Positions 33,580 to 43,176 of a DNA stretch of 45,283 nt are shown one piece after another; positions within the stretch are counted from its first letter, which is position 1; every line of letters starts with the position of its first letter. Source of the DNA: JBNKEI01 sp050288705 (GTDB taxonomy: Bacteria; Myxococcota; Myxococcia; Myxococcales; UBA5297). The stretch lies in contig JBNKEI010000049.1 in assembly GCA_050288705.1 (NCBI GenBank), forward strand, positions 1 through 45,283, written 5' to 3'. Both the position numbers and the translations under genes were made by a program. Under the pieces are notes generated by a model. It saw only the letters and a program-made list of their open reading frames with translations. It was not told the origin of the DNA and did not search any database.

Positions 33580-34344
33580 TTATCTTTCCCCGAATTCCAC
33601 TCTCCGGTTCTCTGCCCAAGCCTCCTCGGAATGGTTGAAATTCACCGGGCGCTCTTTGCCATAGGAGACTGCCTTTAGCCTATTAGGCTCAATCCCCATT
33701 GCCACCAGGTACTTCTTTACTGAATTGGCGCGGCGCTCGCCAAGATGAAGATTATACTCCTCGGTTCCGCGTTCATCGCAGTGTCCCGCCAGAACAATCA
33801 CTCCTTGAAGCGACTTAATGCACTCGATATTCTTCTCAAGCGCTCTACGCCCTTCTGCACTCAAGGTGGACTCATTGAACTCGAAACGGACAGATTCCAG
33901 TTGGCAAGAAGAATTGTCTGCCGCGGTAACACAGGTTTGCGAGGCATCGCATCTCATTCCGCTAGAGCAATCAGCATCAGAGAGACACTCGGCAGGAGGA
34001 GCGCATCGCCCCCCTCGACAGGACAAACCATCGGAACAATCCTCGTTCGATATGCACTCGGGCACACATTTATTATCTTTACACTTGAAACCGCTCTGAC
34101 ACTCCTGGTCATCTGTACATTCCGGCTTGGGAACACATTTGTTCTCTTCACAGGTAAAGCCTTCTTTGCAGTCGTATTCCTGGCCACATTCTTGGCACAT
34201 TTCGTTAACGCAGACTTCATTGTGCCCATCGACCTTACAGTGTTCGTCGCTACTGCATTTAGGATATTTAGGAGTACAGGCAACCAGACTAAGACTAGCA
34301 ATACCAAAAAATACCAAAGCAATGGAAAAGCGGCACGACATCAT
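33580..34344 (-). CDS. Pal/OmpA-type lipoprotein with Cys-rich repeats
   Basis: 254 residues. Signal peptide with lipobox LVAC (Cys23). Residues about 25-140 hold Cys-rich repeats of the CxxDxxCxxGxxCxxxxC kind (CTDDQECQSGFKC, CISNEDCSDGLSC, CLSDADCSSGMRC), typical of Myxococcota-like surface proteins. The C-terminal OmpA domain (about 145-254) has VRFEFNESTLSAEGR, LAGHCDERGTEEYNLHLGER and RRVEF, so it should bind peptidoglycan. It resembles Pal with a Cys-rich stalk in place of the usual linker, but no tol genes are adjacent. GGAGG upstream fits the second of two adjacent ATGs (34341) slightly better. Confidence 0.9.
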   Translation of the reverse strand: MMSCRFSIALVFFGIASLSLVACTPKYPKCSSDEHCKVDGHNEVCVNEMCQECGQEYDCKEGFTCEENKCVPKPECTDDQECQSGFKCKDNKCVPECISNEDCSDGLSCRGGRCAPPAECLSDADCSSGMRCDASQTCVTAADNSSCQLESVRFEFNESTLSAEGRRALEKNIECIKSLQGVIVLAGHCDERGTEEYNLHLGERRANSVKKYLVAMGIEPNRLKAVSYGKERPVNFNHSEEAWAENRRVEFGER

Positions 34345-34842
34345 TTCCTCCGTAAGCAGAACGCAGCCATGGCGTTTGTATAAACTGCCGGCATATCGCG
34401 TGTCACTCCACCTGTCAAATAAAGCTTTTTTGAATTTGGCACTATATATCCTTACACGATAGGCTTAGTTAGTCATTTCCCGCCTTGCCGACTCCAAAAA
34501 AGGCACTCTTTTCTCATACTTGCGACACTATCAACATCGATGGATTTATATCCCAGAAGCGATGGTTAAACAAATCATTGATTAATCGGTTACTCGTGCA
34601 AGCACCTGGTATGAAACCACTAGTTATCTTGCTTTTAGACCGCGAATCTTTCAACCGCTACATCGAAGTTTATCCGGAAAACAACCACCTCAGTTTTGTA
34701 TTTTTTCATACAAAAGCTTCAGCAACAGGAAACCTGAGGCTTATGTCTACCTTGCTAGAAAAAAATCACAAGAATAGCATCTATTCATTTCGGTTCAACA
34801 TTAACGTTTTTAAAAATAAATACGTGGCGCCCAGGGGACATT

Positions 34843-35090
34843 ATGGAACAATCTATAGACTCAAAACGAATTAAAAGAATTGCTATAAACACCGGCCGAG
34901 GCGATGCGCCAGGTTTGAAAGCGGTAATTCGGGCGGCAACCCTGGCAGGCGTTGAACAAGGATGGGGGGGGTATATGGCATTCGCCACGGCTACAGGGGA
35001 CTTCTAGACACCACCCAACTTATCCATCTAACCCGTGGTTGCGTATGGGTATTACTCCCCTAGGCGGCGCCTCTTGATTGCGACGCCATT
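34843..35090 (+). pseudogene. 6-phosphofructokinase N-terminal remnant
   Basis: From ATG 34843 the frame reads KRIKRIAINTGRGDAPGLKA and VIRAATLAGVEQGW, the ATP-binding start of 6-phosphofructokinase (KxIxxxTgGGDapGlNaxIR). In an 8-G run at 34964-34971 the frame is lost; it resumes as YGIRHGYRGLLD, TTQLIHLTRGCV, then is lost again before GITPLGGAS in a third frame. The rest of the ~340-residue enzyme is missing. Changes at GG (now GR) and N (now K) also mark decay. The stretch 34345-34842 holds no recognisable gene. Confidence 0.88.
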
Positions 35091-35197
35091 CTCACTGCCC
35101 ACGCTTTGGGCGTTTGCCTAGGAGATTAGGCACTTATCAACCGGCGAGTTCGATTGATTTCTTGCCAGCAAGAAATTGTGTGATAATTCCCCAAGAA

Positions 35198-35599
35198 ATG
35201 AGCCACGACTCCCAAGATGATGATCCGAGGAAGGCAAAGCAGCTAAAGTTGCCTTTAAAGGGGTTATCTACCAATTCCCGCCCCCTGCCGCCGGTTACCG
35301 CGCCCCCTTCATCGCGCAAAGCGTTTCGGGTTGTACGCGGGGAAGGGCAAAAACGTGATGAAACCTTGTATAGTCGCGATGACGTAGCCCGCCTGCTAGT
35401 GGCTTCTGCGGCCAATATGATGCTTCAACGCATGTCTACCGAGCGTGCTCATGAAATCCAAGCACGAGTAGACCGGGTAATGCACCTGTTTGATTTAGTA
35501 GAACGCGATCCTCTGGCCGCTCGCCTTTTGCGTCATGAATTAGACGAGCTGGAGCAAGTATGGAAAAAAGCCAACGCTCCTTCCTCAAGGGGCCGCTGA
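35198..35599 (+). CDS. small protein of unknown function
   Basis: 133 residues from ATG 35198; a longer frame from 35078 would run through the dead phosphofructokinase remnant and is not favoured. The first ~50 residues are polar and Pro-rich (KLPLKGLSTNSRPLPPVTA). Residues 60-133 look like a helical regulator-sized domain: ETLYSRDDVARLLVASAAN, ERAHEIQARVDRVMHLFDLV, and DPLAARLLRHELDELEQVW. No family recognised. Codon usage is in line with neighbours, so it is probably a real gene. Confidence 0.6.
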   Translation: MSHDSQDDDPRKAKQLKLPLKGLSTNSRPLPPVTAPPSSRKAFRVVRGEGQKRDETLYSRDDVARLLVASAANMMLQRMSTERAHEIQARVDRVMHLFDLVERDPLAARLLRHELDELEQVWKKANAPSSRGR

Positions 35600-35954
35600 A
35601 GAACTTACCAGTATTGTGCTCCAGGCGCTTGGACTCCACCATGCTCTTTGATAAGAATGATTTCCCAAACAGTGACCGCACGCGATTGAAAACTTTCCGT
35701 TCGACAAAAGATCCGCTCACTAGTTGGCACTTGGGGGTTCTTTTGAAAAACAAGAAGATGGGCTTCGCTAGCGCCGCAACGTTCTGCATAGGCAGTAATT
35801 TAAGACAGACCGGCAGCAATGGTTCGTTCAAGACTTTTATGTAGTACCTTCAGCTCAAGCACTGCTTTCTGGATACCAGTAGCAAAAAGCCAGCGTAGAA
35901 AAAGATCAGTCCGTCCAGTGCCAAGTGCATTTCTTCGCTTAAAGTGTGACTATC
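35600..35954. other. 355-base stretch without a recognised feature
   Basis: No tRNA, repeat or credible gene seen. A plus-strand frame at 35560-35844 overlaps the preceding gene and has no family resemblance. The interval separates plus-strand genes from the 3' end of the minor pilin operon and may hold its terminator, but no hairpin with a T-run was found. Confidence 0.5.
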
Positions 35955-36407
35955 TCAAATACCTTCGGCGATTTCGGTGTTTAATTGAACCGACCTGATT
36001 TTGCTGTCGCTCGGATTTCGCTTCCAGTTAGTTCGAACAGTCACCTTTCTTACCACCACTGTGGCCGCGCTAGGAACGGTCACATTAGTGGTTTCGTCGG
36101 CAACATCCCAAGTAACCGTAAAATATGGCGTTCCCGATGCATCGCCATTTGAGGCGTAGGTATCACTGCCCGACGATCCCGCAACTAGTCCAGTCAAGTT
36201 ACCCATCCGCAAAATTTCTAGCTGGTTTGCGGCGAGATTAGTGGCCATGGCCATATCCTGGGCATCGCGATTGGATTGGACCGCAGCCACTAGCATGGTA
36301 AGAACGCCCAGCATCCCAATTGTGAACACTCCTAGCGCTACCAGAAGCTCGATAAGAGTGAATCCTCTATCCTTCGGTTTATTCTTGGCGACATGGGCTC
36401 GATTCAT
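35955..36407 (-). CDS. pilV: type IV pilus minor pilin / modification protein PilV
   Basis: 150 residues from ATG 36407, chosen because GGGGA precedes it and it gives a 14-residue basic leader. The class III signal is DRG-FTLIELLVALGVFTIGMLGVL with Gly before Phe and Glu at +5, cut by PilD. LAANQLEILRMGNL and a beta-rich C-terminus fit PilV, a minor pilin that helps prime pilus assembly with PilW, PilX, FimT/PilE and PilY1. Last gene of the operon; an alternative start at 36452 overlaps the fimT stop. Confidence 0.85.
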   Translation of the reverse strand: MNRAHVAKNKPKDRGFTLIELLVALGVFTIGMLGVLTMLVAAVQSNRDAQDMAMATNLAANQLEILRMGNLTGLVAGSSGSDTYASNGDASGTPYFTVTWDVADETTNVTVPSAATVVVRKVTVRTNWKRNPSDSKIRSVQLNTEIAEGI

Positions 36408-36448
36408 GGCTTCCCCGGCAACATAGGCAACGGCCAAAACAAATAGAT

Positions 36449-36994
36449 TCAATACTGCCTTCGCGTGGTGCCTCCGGCGCTCAGCACCAAAGTTTCCGAC
36501 GGATAGGTGCCTTCGTTATCGGTAAAGACTAAAGTCTTGGCTACTACTGCAGAGCTCCCTGGACTTTGGATGCTAAAACCGCGGGAACTGAAATAGACAA
36601 AGGCAGGGGTGCCCGGTGACCCGGAGACAATGGTAACTCCCGAAACTGAAAGAGAGGCACGTGCGAACGGTTTGGTTTCGGCTAAGAAAGTGTCGGTACC
36701 GGCTTGATATGTTTGGTTGGCGTTCAGATCAATAAATGCAACCGCCTTCAGATGGGGCGTGGAATCAACATCGACGTACTGAAAGCGAACAATTGCTTCT
36801 CGACCTTGGCCAACACTCTGATTACGCGCTTCGCGCAGGGTATTTTGCACTTCATTCACCAAATTGCGAAACTTGCCCCGCCGCATACCGGCAGTAAGAC
36901 CCGCGGCAACCACCGCCAAAATCGCGATGATTGCCACGACCACCATAGACTCAATGAGCGTGAATCCCAATGACTTACGGTGCCCATTGACCAC
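36449..36994 (-). CDS. fimT: FimT/GspH-type minor pseudopilin
   Basis: 181 residues. Leader MVNGHRKSLG ends at the prepilin site, followed by FTLIESMVVVAIIAILAVVA with Glu+5. NTLREARNQSVGQGREAIVRF is the helix-to-sheet region of the GspH/FimT domain. GTG start at 36994 with GGAGG 9 bases before, overlapping the pilY1 end by 20 bases. In related operons FimT binds DNA for uptake, but the basic C-terminal tail of that type is not obvious here; TTRRQY is the only trace. Confidence 0.85.
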   Translation of the reverse strand: MVNGHRKSLGFTLIESMVVVAIIAILAVVAAGLTAGMRRGKFRNLVNEVQNTLREARNQSVGQGREAIVRFQYVDVDSTPHLKAVAFIDLNANQTYQAGTDTFLAETKPFARASLSVSGVTIVSGSPGTPAFVYFSSRGFSIQSPGSSAVVAKTLVFTDNEGTYPSETLVLSAGGTTRRQY

Positions 36995-39900
36995 GAGGGA
37001 CCTCCCTCCAGTTAATTACCTTGAGTTTAGTTGTGCTGGCGGTAACACCTTTATCAGTGATTCTACGGATTGCTGGTCGATCGCTAGCGCTCTCACCAGC
37101 AAATTCTTGCAAAAGAACGTCGGTTGCCGCAACGGTCACATAGGCTTCTGGCTTGACCCATGGTTGTTGCGGGGTACCACGCAGAATCATCATTTGGCGC
37201 ACTTTAGAGGAAGCTTCCAGGTAGGCAGTGTCATAAACCGACTGGCCCACCTGACGCGCAGTGCCTGATTTGTCGAGGAAATTACGAATGGCAATTCCGT
37301 ACAGCTTGGAGGAGCCTTCCAAACTGAGGAAGGGGTTGACCGACTCAATGTTTCCCGGCAGTGAAGCAAAGTACACTACCGCCGAGTTAGCAATCATGGG
37401 ATCGGCCCAGTACTTATGCCCACTGGGTGCAGTTATTTTCCACTCCATTTTGGCGCTATCTAGCTGATCCGGATAGCGGGTAGTGCTTCCACCAGTGTCG
37501 CGTATTCCGTAGAAGTAATAGGTGGAGGCAGGGGGAGCTTCTTCATCTCCTCCAGTGCCAAAGTAGATATTGACGTTTCCGCCTGGGAAGGCCACCAAAG
37601 CAGGTTTGGTAATGATAGGCGCCCAGATGCGAGTAGAAGCACTGTGATCTGGTTGGCCGGCATCAAAAATTTTGGTTGCTGTCCAGCTAGAAACTGCGGT
37701 AGCGCTGGCTGGCATGCTTAAACGCCAAACGCGTCCTTCTAGATCAGCGTAGTATGCGCGATCAACAAACCCATCGCCGTTTATATCGACCAATGACGGA
37801 CTGGCCGGCAGCGTATTTACAATGGTAGATGGATTGTTTACTGAATACTCGATGTCGTCAGTATTCCATTTTCCTAAGAAGTCTCCCGTATTGGCATCAA
37901 GCGCCCACAATGCGCGACCTACGTTGGGCTGACCAATATTGTTGTAGCCGCTGGCAAAAAAGACTACCCACCGGGAAGAACCATTGGAGAATTTAACTCG
38001 TCCTGCTACCGGCGCCGACCAAGTTTCGCCTAATTGCGGGTCGGGTTGCACACTGGAACATTGTCCGAGAGGCGCGCAATAAGCCATGCCCGGAGAGCCA
38101 CAGCACTCTTTGCCCTGCCCTACTCCACATTCAGGCCATTCAGAGCCGGCAGAAACGCAGCTTTCTGTGCAAGAGGTAGTGCAAACCGGGGTTGGGCATA
38201 TCTCTTCACACAATTGCGCCGGGCCGTCTTCACTAGGAGCAGAGCCAGAAGTCATAATGATGCGGTCAAGCTTTACTCCCGCTTCGGCCATCCATATTTC
38301 CAGAACCCGATCCCCCGGAGCGAGGTAAACACTGGAACCAGAAAGCCAGTACCACGAATTCAGGGTGTATCCTTTGATCCTTTCCTTCATAACCCCATCG
38401 ACGCCCCACAACAGCTCATTGGCCGCATAGGAATCAAGCTTCACTCGGAAATAGGGGGTGTAGATACCCGCCTGATTTATGTGCATGGAATAAGTAAGAA
38501 GCGCACCGCAGTTATCACCGTTGGTTCCGCAATCCTCACCGTCGGAGGGAGTCGCTTCATAGTAAGTGATTCCGCTGGTGGTAGAGCTTTCCCAGTTGTG
38601 AATGCCATCAGTAGTGGCGTTGGAATTGGCGTTTTCCGCCTCCATTACTACTTGCCCGTTGGCTTCTTTGAAAACGTGGGGGTTGTCAGTGCAACTTGAG
38701 CTACAAGTAACCGGTTCACAGCTCTGCGTGCAAGTCGTAGTGCAGGGCTCGCCCGAGCAGGTTTGAGTATTGGGGGTAGAGGTGAATTCCCACAGCGGCT
38801 GGGGCGATTCCGGACTGGTAATGTCTACCGCAAAATAATAGTTACGGTCGAAAGCACCCTTACCACGTGCTTGGCCGACAAAAGCCACCGTCTTCCAATT
38901 GGCTCCATCCCAAATATCCTGAACAGTAATCGGTCCGTCTACATAGCTTTCCCGGTTGAAGTATTCATTGCCCGACTCGGAAATACCCCGTTGTAGTTTG
39001 AGTTTGGCCAGAAGGTTATTGGGAACCATACCCCATAATTCTGAACCATTAATGGCATTGAATGCGTGGAGCATTCCATCATTCGTACCAATGTATACCG
39101 TAGGTGTACGACTGGTTTTATTGGTTTTGAATGTGGAGTAATTATTTCCCAAATAGCTGGGGTCTCCATATGGAGCAGCAACCAAAGCGGGAGTGGAGTG
39201 ACCAGTGTCGAATAGTTTATGAGACCGTTCCGCGGCATTATTTCCCTGGCGGCCACGAATAAACCGTACTACTTCTTCTTTGGTAGCGTCATCGACAACC
39301 AGTAAGTTTTTGAGAGTGTCGGAAACAGGGGTATTAATAGAGATGAGGTTATTCATGCGGGTATCGGTATCCGAATCGTCGTAAATACCGTAAATGGTTC
39401 GGTCGGAGGCCGAACGAGAATTAAGGTTAGCTCCGGCATCCCATTTGGTGGCGACGTTAGGGTTGGTGTCGACACGCTCCACCCCGGTGGCTTCTCCGCG
39501 GGTCATGTTGGTGATATCAAAAGCCATTAAGGTGGCGTCGTAACCAGGGAAATAATAGGAAGCAGAAAATAAGAGGTCCTTATCGGTACCATCAATATTA
39601 ACCGTTCCATAGGAAAGGCCCGAACGACTGTAGCGACGACGATCGACGCTATAGTAGCTGAAGCTAATGGAATTGAGCACTGGAGTTACATTGGCAGCCG
39701 GCTCGAATATTTTTTCCTGGCCAGTCAGGTTGACTTTAGGCGCGCTTAGTACTGCTTTCCAGCGAAAATCAGAACCATAGGTAGAGAAGTAATGAATATC
39801 TCCTCCGCCGCTAGGAAGCTCGCGATCAAGCAATCGTTCCCAGTTAACACCATTATTATTAGAAACATAGAATTCAATATTGGTACCAGTGGGAAGCGTA

Positions 39901-41336
39901 CGATCAAGCGAATTGACTTTTACACTGGTAATTGCATTGACATCATTGGACAGGGTATCGATGATTTTAGAATAAGCCGTGCCTTCGGTATTGTATATGT
40001 TCAAATTCTTGGAAAGCAAAATATAATATGCTCCCGCATCGTTACCATCGGCAAAAATTGCGTCGTCTGTATTATTGGCATCGTTATCAATATTAAAGCT
40101 TAATCCATAGTCCAAATCATTGCCATGCTTGGCAACATAGGTGCTACGCATGCGAAAATTGCCAGCGCCATCATTTTGGAAAAGCCACACTGTGCCGCCA
40201 GTTCCGCCACAGTTCCATCCATCGCGCCCGATCATGAAGTCAATGTCGCCGTCACCATCATAATCACCAGAAACGCCTACCGCTGCACCCCCATAAGAAA
40301 AGGGGATATCAGACATTCTGGTAAAAAGATTACTGCCGTCATTTCTCCAATAAACCAGATCTGTTTGCGAAGTGCTGCCCACAATAACGTCATAATCGTC
40401 ATCACCGTCAAAATCACGCACAATAAGCGCGTTGGCGCCTCGGCTCTTCTTTCCGGTACCCATGCATCCACCGCTAGCGCTCGATCCGGTGTCGGCAATA
40501 GGAGTAACCAGACCTAGATTGGAAATAAGTGTTTGCGCAGGGTGAAAACCTGCACTAGTGCTCTTTCCTCGAAATAGCAGTAATTCATTAATAGAACCAT
40601 GACTGGAAGCAATAACCACGTCATCTATTCCGTCTTTATCCCAGTCAATGCTTTGGGCCACCGTACTAGTCCAGTGCCAGGCGAGAGTATGACCGGAAGC
40701 TACTTGTTCGAAGTCTGCTTTAACATTAATGACCTCGAAATTCGGTCTATTTTTTAAGGTATTCCAACTAGTATATTTATATAATGATGCTGCTTTTAGC
40801 TTTCCGGCTTTGTTTTCATCGGAAATTTTCAGAAAAAGAACGTCGGTTTTACCGTCCCCAGTAAAATCGCCGGAAATAAGTACTGGCGATTCGGTACCGC
40901 AATCAGCAGGAGTTCCCAGCATCCAATCCCTGAACCCACTGGAATTCGAATTGTTACCGCCCATATCGAAATCAATATGGACTCCCTGGGCATTTAAGCC
41001 ATAATTTTTCATGTAGTGCAAATGACAACTGGGGGTGAGCAAAAGAGCCACGACGTCATCAATACCATCGCCGTCCCAATCACCGTTAGCGACAGTGTAA
41101 ATTTTTATACCAAGCGAGCGTTTATCGGGGTCAAACCCGGTTCCTTTCGATCGCAGTGCTATATAACCACTACCCCATTTATCGACCGAAGATGCCGGGT
41201 CCATATACAACCGATTATCGAAAGACTCGGTAAAAGTGTGTTCGGTCACCGTTTGATCCACGGTTTGAGTCCACACTTGCCCATTAGCAACCAGCAAACA
41301 GGTCATTACTATGCAAGCCAAGGATGAAAATCTCAT
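36975..41336 (-). CDS. pilY1: PilY1-type pilus tip adhesin with FG-GAP repeats and an inserted CBM-like domain
   Basis: 1453 residues; P. aeruginosa PilY1 has 1161. Signal peptide at 1-24. Residues about 60-430 carry FG-GAP/VCBS-like calcium repeats (DWDGDGIDDVV, DFTGDGKTDVLF, DWDKDGIDDVV, DFDGDDDYDVI, DYDGDGDIDFM) where classical PilY1 has a von Willebrand A domain. The PilY beta-propeller follows (from about 730: YIGTNDGMLHAFNAINGSE; LVDINGDGFVDRAYYADLEG with the calcium loop). The propeller is interrupted at about 855-1100 by two cysteine-dense linkers around a beta-sandwich (VVMEAENANSN, YTPYFRVKLDSYAAN, DRVLEIWMAEAGVKLDRI) resembling CBM6/CBM35 carbohydrate-binding modules. It should sit at the pilus tip and govern adhesion and retraction. 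Confidence 0.9.
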   Translation of the reverse strand: MRFSSLACIVMTCLLVANGQVWTQTVDQTVTEHTFTESFDNRLYMDPASSVDKWGSGYIALRSKGTGFDPDKRSLGIKIYTVANGDWDGDGIDDVVALLLTPSCHLHYMKNYGLNAQGVHIDFDMGGNNSNSSGFRDWMLGTPADCGTESPVLISGDFTGDGKTDVLFLKISDENKAGKLKAASLYKYTSWNTLKNRPNFEVINVKADFEQVASGHTLAWHWTSTVAQSIDWDKDGIDDVVIASSHGSINELLLFRGKSTSAGFHPAQTLISNLGLVTPIADTGSSASGGCMGTGKKSRGANALIVRDFDGDDDYDVIVGSTSQTDLVYWRNDGSNLFTRMSDIPFSYGGAAVGVSGDYDGDGDIDFMIGRDGWNCGGTGGTVWLFQNDGAGNFRMRSTYVAKHGNDLDYGLSFNIDNDANNTDDAIFADGNDAGAYYILLSKNLNIYNTEGTAYSKIIDTLSNDVNAITSVKVNSLDRTLPTGTNIEFYVSNNNGVNWERLLDRELPSGGGDIHYFSTYGSDFRWKAVLSAPKVNLTGQEKIFEPAANVTPVLNSISFSYYSVDRRRYSRSGLSYGTVNIDGTDKDLLFSASYYFPGYDATLMAFDITNMTRGEATGVERVDTNPNVATKWDAGANLNSRSASDRTIYGIYDDSDTDTRMNNLISINTPVSDTLKNLLVVDDATKEEVVRFIRGRQGNNAAERSHKLFDTGHSTPALVAAPYGDPSYLGNNYSTFKTNKTSRTPTVYIGTNDGMLHAFNAINGSELWGMVPNNLLAKLKLQRGISESGNEYFNRESYVDGPITVQDIWDGANWKTVAFVGQARGKGAFDRNYYFAVDITSPESPQPLWEFTSTPNTQTCSGEPCTTTCTQSCEPVTCSSSCTDNPHVFKEANGQVVMEAENANSNATTDGIHNWESSTTSGITYYEATPSDGEDCGTNGDNCGALLTYSMHINQAGIYTPYFRVKLDSYAANELLWGVDGVMKERIKGYTLNSWYWLSGSSVYLAPGDRVLEIWMAEAGVKLDRIIMTSGSAPSEDGPAQLCEEICPTPVCTTSCTESCVSAGSEWPECGVGQGKECCGSPGMAYCAPLGQCSSVQPDPQLGETWSAPVAGRVKFSNGSSRWVVFFASGYNNIGQPNVGRALWALDANTGDFLGKWNTDDIEYSVNNPSTIVNTLPASPSLVDINGDGFVDRAYYADLEGRVWRLSMPASATAVSSWTATKIFDAGQPDHSASTRIWAPIITKPALVAFPGGNVNIYFGTGGDEEAPPASTYYFYGIRDTGGSTTRYPDQLDSAKMEWKITAPSGHKYWADPMIANSAVVYFASLPGNIESVNPFLSLEGSSKLYGIAIRNFLDKSGTARQVGQSVYDTAYLEASSKVRQMMILRGTPQQPWVKPEAYVTVAATDVLLQEFAGESASDRPAIRRITDKGVTASTTKLKVINWREVPRGQWAP

Positions 41337-41362
41337 GACAACCTCGCTTATGGCCGTCTTAC

Positions 41363-41878
41363 TCAGTTAAGCTCCAGTACAACCTCAATTAAACGCTGAA
41401 TTCCCGTACTATTTGTTCCCAAAGAGCGCAGTAAAATGCGATTATTGGTATCTGCGCCCGTACCAAGATCATCACGAACGGCAACGCGATAAGTTCCTCC
41501 ATCAAAACTCACGGGTCCAGGGGTTAATTCATGCCAGTTAAACAAAGGACAAGCAGTGGTGGTGCAATTATGGGTATCGAAGTTATCAATTAATGGCGCA
41601 TTAGTATTATTAAGTGCAGTATTTACATCGGTTCCTCCGGCTCCAAATAAAAAAGGAGAGCCGCGCAGTCGTTCCATTCCAAAAGCCACTCCGGCTTCGG
41701 TAATATTAAGAGTCGATTCCACTCTGCGGATAGTGCCGGTGGAGTTGAGCCCGGTATCCACAGTCTTTAGCACCGCCGCGCCTAATAATGAAAGAACTAC
41801 AATTACCACCACAGTAGGAAGCAGACCCCAACCGCCGTCCCGATTATGGATACAATTATTGGTAACGCGAGAAGCCAT
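41363..41878 (-). CDS. pilX: PilX-type minor pilin
   Basis: 171 residues. GGWGLLPTVVVIVVLSLLGAAVLK is a prepilin-like helix, but the first mature residues are WGLLP rather than FTLIE and the Glu+5 is absent, a known feature of PilX/GspK-like tip pilins. LNITEAGVAFGMERL is typical PilX (N-x-x-E-A-G). AGGTGA precedes the ATG. It lies 16 bases after pilW and 26 bases before pilY1. Confidence 0.82.
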   Translation of the reverse strand: MASRVTNNCIHNRDGGWGLLPTVVVIVVLSLLGAAVLKTVDTGLNSTGTIRRVESTLNITEAGVAFGMERLRGSPFLFGAGGTDVNTALNNTNAPLIDNFDTHNCTTTACPLFNWHELTPGPVSFDGGTYRVAVRDDLGTGADTNNRILLRSLGTNSTGIQRLIEVVLELN

Positions 41879-41894
41879 TATTCACCTCACCTAT

Positions 41895-42953
41895 TTAACG
41901 ATTTCGTAGGGCAACCGTAGCTCGATGTATCCAGCGGCGGTGCTTGTCGCCCCCGGAAATGGTGTGATCAAATGCGGTTACCGCATAAGAATAGGCAGCG
42001 CGCTGACCCGGCGTGCGGCTTACGATGGCTACTTGAATCCCGAGAATTCGACTCAGTTTTTGTTGCAGCGATAAGCCAGCAAGGGTTCCGCATTCCGCAT
42101 TAGAGGTATTAGTAATGTCATCGCACCATTCGCCACTATCCACGAATTCATTATTATTGCGGTCAATCCCATATCTGACTTGCAAATCTTCCACGTCAAA
42201 TGCCACTGGAAAAGCTCCGGTTCCGTCATTGCGATCCATCATTAAAGCGGGCGGAGTGGAGTCGGTGGAGCTGGTGGGCTTGCTCACATAAAAATCAATT
42301 ACTGAATCCACACCTTTTACGGCAACGGTCAAATCGGTATTGGTAGAGGTGCAAACTGTACCCGGCGAAAGACTGGAGCTAGCAATAGTGTAGACAATAG
42401 GGTTTGCCAGCGGCGCGGTAGGAACCGGATCAGCAATAGCGACAATCTGGGAAAAGACTGCAGTGCCTGAGTCGCAAATACCAGAAACAATTACTTCGGT
42501 TCCGCTTGCCCAAGGATGGCCAGAGGGAACAGCGGCCATTCCCGTAGTTCCTAGGGTAAGAGTCGAACTAGCCAAATCGAACGTGGAAGAAGGATAAGAG
42601 TACCCAACTGAATCTGCCGCCAAAATACGCAGTCGGTCACTTCCTGAATCTTGGTTATTGCAACTAGCGTCTACAGAGTCGTCGGCATGCTTGCACTGAC
42701 CAACGGGAAAAGCGCTGTTAGCCTGGACGGTGCCAGCTTCAAAACCAAAGGCCGTTTTCCGTAGATAATACTGAAGAACTTCAATAGCCGCGTTTCCGTT
42801 TTGCAATGCTTGGGAATTGTCAAGCTGCTGTGCCAATCCTAGATTGGTGTTCTGAATAGCGGCCCCAATAATTAGAACCACTACGCTTGAAATAGCCACC
42901 GCGACCATCAGTTCAAGGAGAGTGAAACCCTGGTTATTTCTTCCGACTCGCAT
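41895..42953 (-). CDS. pilW: PilW-type minor pilin
   Basis: 352 residues from ATG 42953 (GAGG upstream; an earlier in-frame start at 42983 gives an overlong leader). MRVGRNNQG-FTLLELMVAVAISSVVV is a classical class III signal with Glu+5. The large C-terminal part has YSYPSSTFDL, FDVEDLQVRYGID and a D-x-N-x-N-x-F-x-D calcium-like loop (DRNNNEFVDSGEW), then VAIVSRTPGQ and RRWIHRATVALRN as in PilW. First gene of pilW-pilX-pilY1-fimT-pilV. The 223-base upstream region should carry the operon promoter, but no clear box was found. Confidence 0.88.
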   Translation of the reverse strand: MRVGRNNQGFTLLELMVAVAISSVVVLIIGAAIQNTNLGLAQQLDNSQALQNGNAAIEVLQYYLRKTAFGFEAGTVQANSAFPVGQCKHADDSVDASCNNQDSGSDRLRILAADSVGYSYPSSTFDLASSTLTLGTTGMAAVPSGHPWASGTEVIVSGICDSGTAVFSQIVAIADPVPTAPLANPIVYTIASSSLSPGTVCTSTNTDLTVAVKGVDSVIDFYVSKPTSSTDSTPPALMMDRNDGTGAFPVAFDVEDLQVRYGIDRNNNEFVDSGEWCDDITNTSNAECGTLAGLSLQQKLSRILGIQVAIVSRTPGQRAAYSYAVTAFDHTISGGDKHRRWIHRATVALRNR

Positions 42954-43176
42954 GCACACAACCCTCGCCTCGGCTCGCCACAAATAATTCGCGTTAGGAA
43001 GCCGACCAAACGTAAGCTTCCTTTCGTCGCCAATTTATTTGTTGCAAACCCTAGACCTAGGGCATCTATGCGAAATCTCTAATTGTCTATTAGTTTTAGA
43101 CCCGCGCCAGGCTTGCAAAAAATGCTGGGTTTTGCAGATATTGCGTAATGAGTTATTTCCCTACATTCGTGAAGCA

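Noticed and set aside
34485..34874. Plus-strand open frame, 129 codons
   Set aside because: TTG start without a ribosome site, no family resemblance, and it runs into the phosphofructokinase remnant.
35560..35844. Possible ribonuclease P protein (rnpA)
   Set aside because: The basic residues recalled rnpA, but the RNR motif and the following helix are absent and it overlaps the preceding gene.
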